Made by a program: the position numbers and the translations under genes
Shown: positions 62,522-64,000 of the stretch, piece by piece
Layout: each line of letters starts with the position of its first letter
How positions within the stretch are numbered: position 1 is the stretch's first letter
Assembly: GCF_013523055.1 (NCBI RefSeq)
Contig: NZ_JAAMQM010000016.1
Location: 62,001-126,000 of the forward strand
Reading direction: 5' to 3'
From: Pseudomonas capeferrum
Lineage (GTDB): Bacteria; Pseudomonadota; Gammaproteobacteria; Pseudomonadales; Pseudomonadaceae
DNA length: 64,000 nt
Notes under the pieces: model-generated
The model's database searches: none
What the model was told of the DNA's origin: nothing
What the model saw: only the letters and a program-made list of their open reading frames with translations

Positions 62522-62858
62522 GATCCAGGCCTTTAGGGGGAGGGATTCGAAAAATCGACCGCGAGGGACAAGGCCGGATATGGAGGTGCGGCTGCCTGAA
62601 CGTCGCTGGTCTGCGAAGGCGCGCGATTTTATCAGGGTTGCCGGGCAGCGGCCATCCTCAGGCCGACGGGCAGGCCGGAAAACGCCAAAAACTTCCGCAG
62701 ACCGTACGCGACTGGTTGCCGCGCCGTTGGCTGTATAAGGTATAGGCATGGCGACGGGACCAGATAGCCCGGCGACGCTGAGCGTTCATCGCGGCCTCGC
62801 GGTCACAGTCAGCATGCCCGGGCTCCGCGCCCCCAGGTCAACAGGACAGGAATACCCC
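62522..62858. other. Divergent intergenic region between purM and the DUF2066 gene
   Basis: A gap of 337 bases with no credible gene. It contains an AT-rich GATTTTATC stretch (62625-62633), whose complement GATAAAATC could be a -10 element for purM, and TATAAGGTATAGG (62733-62745) as a possible -10 for the DUF2066 gene. Neither has a clear -35. Confidence 0.35.
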
Positions 62859-63926
62859 ATGCGTCTTCTAAATTATCTGGCAGTGGCTTGCCTCGCTTTC
62901 GTCAGCGTCGCGGCCCAGGCCGAAACCGTTACCGGGTTGTACCAAGTGCGCGAGCCTGTCGTCGGGGAGGGCGCCCAGGCGCGCGCCGACGCCACCGGCA
63001 AGGCGCTGGACACCTTGGTGCAGCGATTCACCGGCGACTCCAAGGCAGCCCGCAGCCCTGCGCTGGCCGAGCTGCGCAAGGATCCGCAGCAGATCATCAG
63101 TCAGTTCGGCTTCGAGGCCGGGCCGCCGGAAACGGTAATGGTCGAGTTCGATCCTGGCAGCACCGATCGGGCATTGCGCAAGGCTGGGCTGGCACTGTGG
63201 GGGAGCAACCGACCTTCGATTCTCGGCTGGTGGCTTTTCGACAGTGTCGAGGGCAGCAGTCTGGTCGGCGACGGTCAATCCAGTGCCGTGACGCTGCGCC
63301 GGGCGGCGCAGCACCGGGGCCTGCCATTGCGCCTGCCGCTGGCCGACCTGCAGGAGCAATTGGTGGCCAATGGCAAGCAGTTGGACGACAAGGACCCCGG
63401 CCCCCTGCGTGAGGCCTCCGAGCGCTATGGGGCGGATGCGCTTTTGACCGTCCATGCCGTCGAGGCCGATGGCAAGTGGCAAGGCAAATGGCAATTGTGG
63501 CTAGGCGACCAGCGCGAACAGGGGACGGTGGAAGCCGCCGATCAGGCGGCCCTGGCCGATGCGGTCATGTCGGCGGTCGGCAGCCGCCTCGCGCCACGCT
63601 TCGTCACCCGGCCAGGCGCCAGCGGCGAGCTGCGGATCCAGGTGCAAGACATGACCCTGCAGCGTTATGCCGAACTGGGTCGAGTCCTTGAATCTTACGG
63701 TCCGCGCCTGCAACTGGCCGATGGCACGACCCTGACCTACGCCCTTACCGGCAACCCGGACCAACTGCGCGCGCAGCTCGGCCTGGCGAAACTGCGTGAG
63801 CTGCCTCCCGAGGCGGCGATGCCCGTCACGCCCGAAGCACCGACCGCGCAACAACCCGGTGAAGCGCCTGCGCTTACGCCCACACCTGCGCCGGTGCCTT
63901 TCGATGGCCTGCGGTTTGGCTGGTAA
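62859..63926 (+). CDS. DUF2066 periplasmic protein
   Basis: A 355-residue protein with signal peptide (LAVACLAFVSVAAQAE, cleavage near 21). Visible conserved blocks are LYQVREPVVGEGAQARADAT and WLFDSVEGSSLVGDGQSS, matching DUF2066, function unknown; the C-terminus is Pro/Ala-rich and ends LRFGW. The start at 62859 gives the signal peptide; a longer frame from 62748 has none. A membrane-protein gene follows with AAGGAG at 63925-63930. Confidence 0.85.
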   Translation: MRLLNYLAVACLAFVSVAAQAETVTGLYQVREPVVGEGAQARADATGKALDTLVQRFTGDSKAARSPALAELRKDPQQIISQFGFEAGPPETVMVEFDPGSTDRALRKAGLALWGSNRPSILGWWLFDSVEGSSLVGDGQSSAVTLRRAAQHRGLPLRLPLADLQEQLVANGKQLDDKDPGPLREASERYGADALLTVHAVEADGKWQGKWQLWLGDQREQGTVEAADQAALADAVMSAVGSRLAPRFVTRPGASGELRIQVQDMTLQRYAELGRVLESYGPRLQLADGTTLTYALTGNPDQLRAQLGLAKLRELPPEAAMPVTPEAPTAQQPGEAPALTPTPAPVPFDGLRFGW

Positions 63927-63938
63927 GGAGTGTCACCT

Positions 63939-64000
63939 ATGACGGACATGCGCCGTTGGGCCTGGGTGGGTATCGCCCTGCTCGTTGCCGTGCTGTTGTA
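63939..64000 (+). CDS. Membrane protein N-terminus, possibly AI-2E-type permease (truncated by window end)
   Basis: Only the first 20 codons are visible: MTDMRRWAWVGIALLVAVLL, a membrane-helix start. AAGGAG lies eight bases upstream. In P. aeruginosa the gene after the DUF2066 gene encodes an AI-2E family permease; the identity here rests only on that order. Confidence 0.5.
   Translation, partial: MTDMRRWAWVGIALLVAVLL

Overview
The window is GC-rich chromosomal DNA from a Pseudomonas of the P. putida type. Evidence for this is the complete Wsp surface-sensing operon, a GacS hybrid kinase, the gene order gacS / two-component pair / cysM-rlmD-relA-mazG and purM-purN, the order mexL/J/K-like genes - rsmJ - tsaB-adk-ppc, and many REP-type palindromes (GCGGG-CAAGCCCGC class) between genes. 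I saw no prophage, insertion sequence, CRISPR array, tRNA or rRNA. Almost all coding sequence is conserved core genome. The unusual material lies between genes.

Layout. 0-9 kb: the 3' part of thrC, a degenerate receiver-like protein, a DUF3509-like small protein, a CoA-transferase/periplasmic protein pair (minus strand), yaeQ, recJ, an old-yellow-enzyme reductase, a palindromic repeat cluster and a YebE/DUF533 membrane protein. 9.2-17.6 kb: wspABCDEFR, a chemosensory-like path from a membrane receptor to the diguanylate cyclase WspR. 17.9-20.6 kb: prfB (with its programmed +1 frameshift) and lysS. 20.6-25.4 kb: a perfect 48-bp-arm palindrome, a TetR regulator, a lipoprotein, a QEGLA-motif protein, an alpha/beta hydrolase, a small membrane protein, and a minisatellite enclosed by two REP arms. 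25.4-34.7 kb: an OmpA-family lipoprotein and a DUF4398 lipoprotein, a small conserved protein, ppc, adk, tsaB, a DUF72 protein, a PEP-mutase-family enzyme and an extensin-like protein. 34.7-41.2 kb: a protein with an internal duplication, rsmJ, and a TetR regulator divergent from an RND pump (MexL/MexJK-like, no outer-membrane gene).

41.2-47.7 kb: SprT, a Yip1-type membrane protein, ttcA, a Tag-like glycosylase, DUF2069-wrbA-arsC, a TlpA-like thioredoxin lipoprotein, a second copy of the palindromic repeat, a META-domain lipoprotein and a zinc-ribbon protein. 47.7-53.3 kb: gacS and a divergent OmpR/EnvZ-type pair, separated by a 730-bp region with two hexanucleotide satellites. 53.4-64 kb: cysM-rlmD-relA-mazG-DUF2058, a small protein, DUF3108, purM-purN (minus strand), a DUF2066 protein and the first codons of a membrane protein.

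The main functional themes are c-di-GMP/surface signalling (Wsp), global regulation (GacS, RelA), translation and RNA modification (PrfB, LysS, TtcA, RsmJ, RlmD, TsaB), DNA repair (RecJ, Tag-like, MazG) and central metabolism (Ppc, Adk, ThrC, CysM, PurM/N). The best leads for something undescribed are the repeat structures: a roughly 300-bp element with about 95-bp inverted arms present twice, arms of that element amplified in tandem, a minisatellite grown inside a REP pair, and inverted hexamer satellites located just upstream of both gacS and a response-regulator gene.
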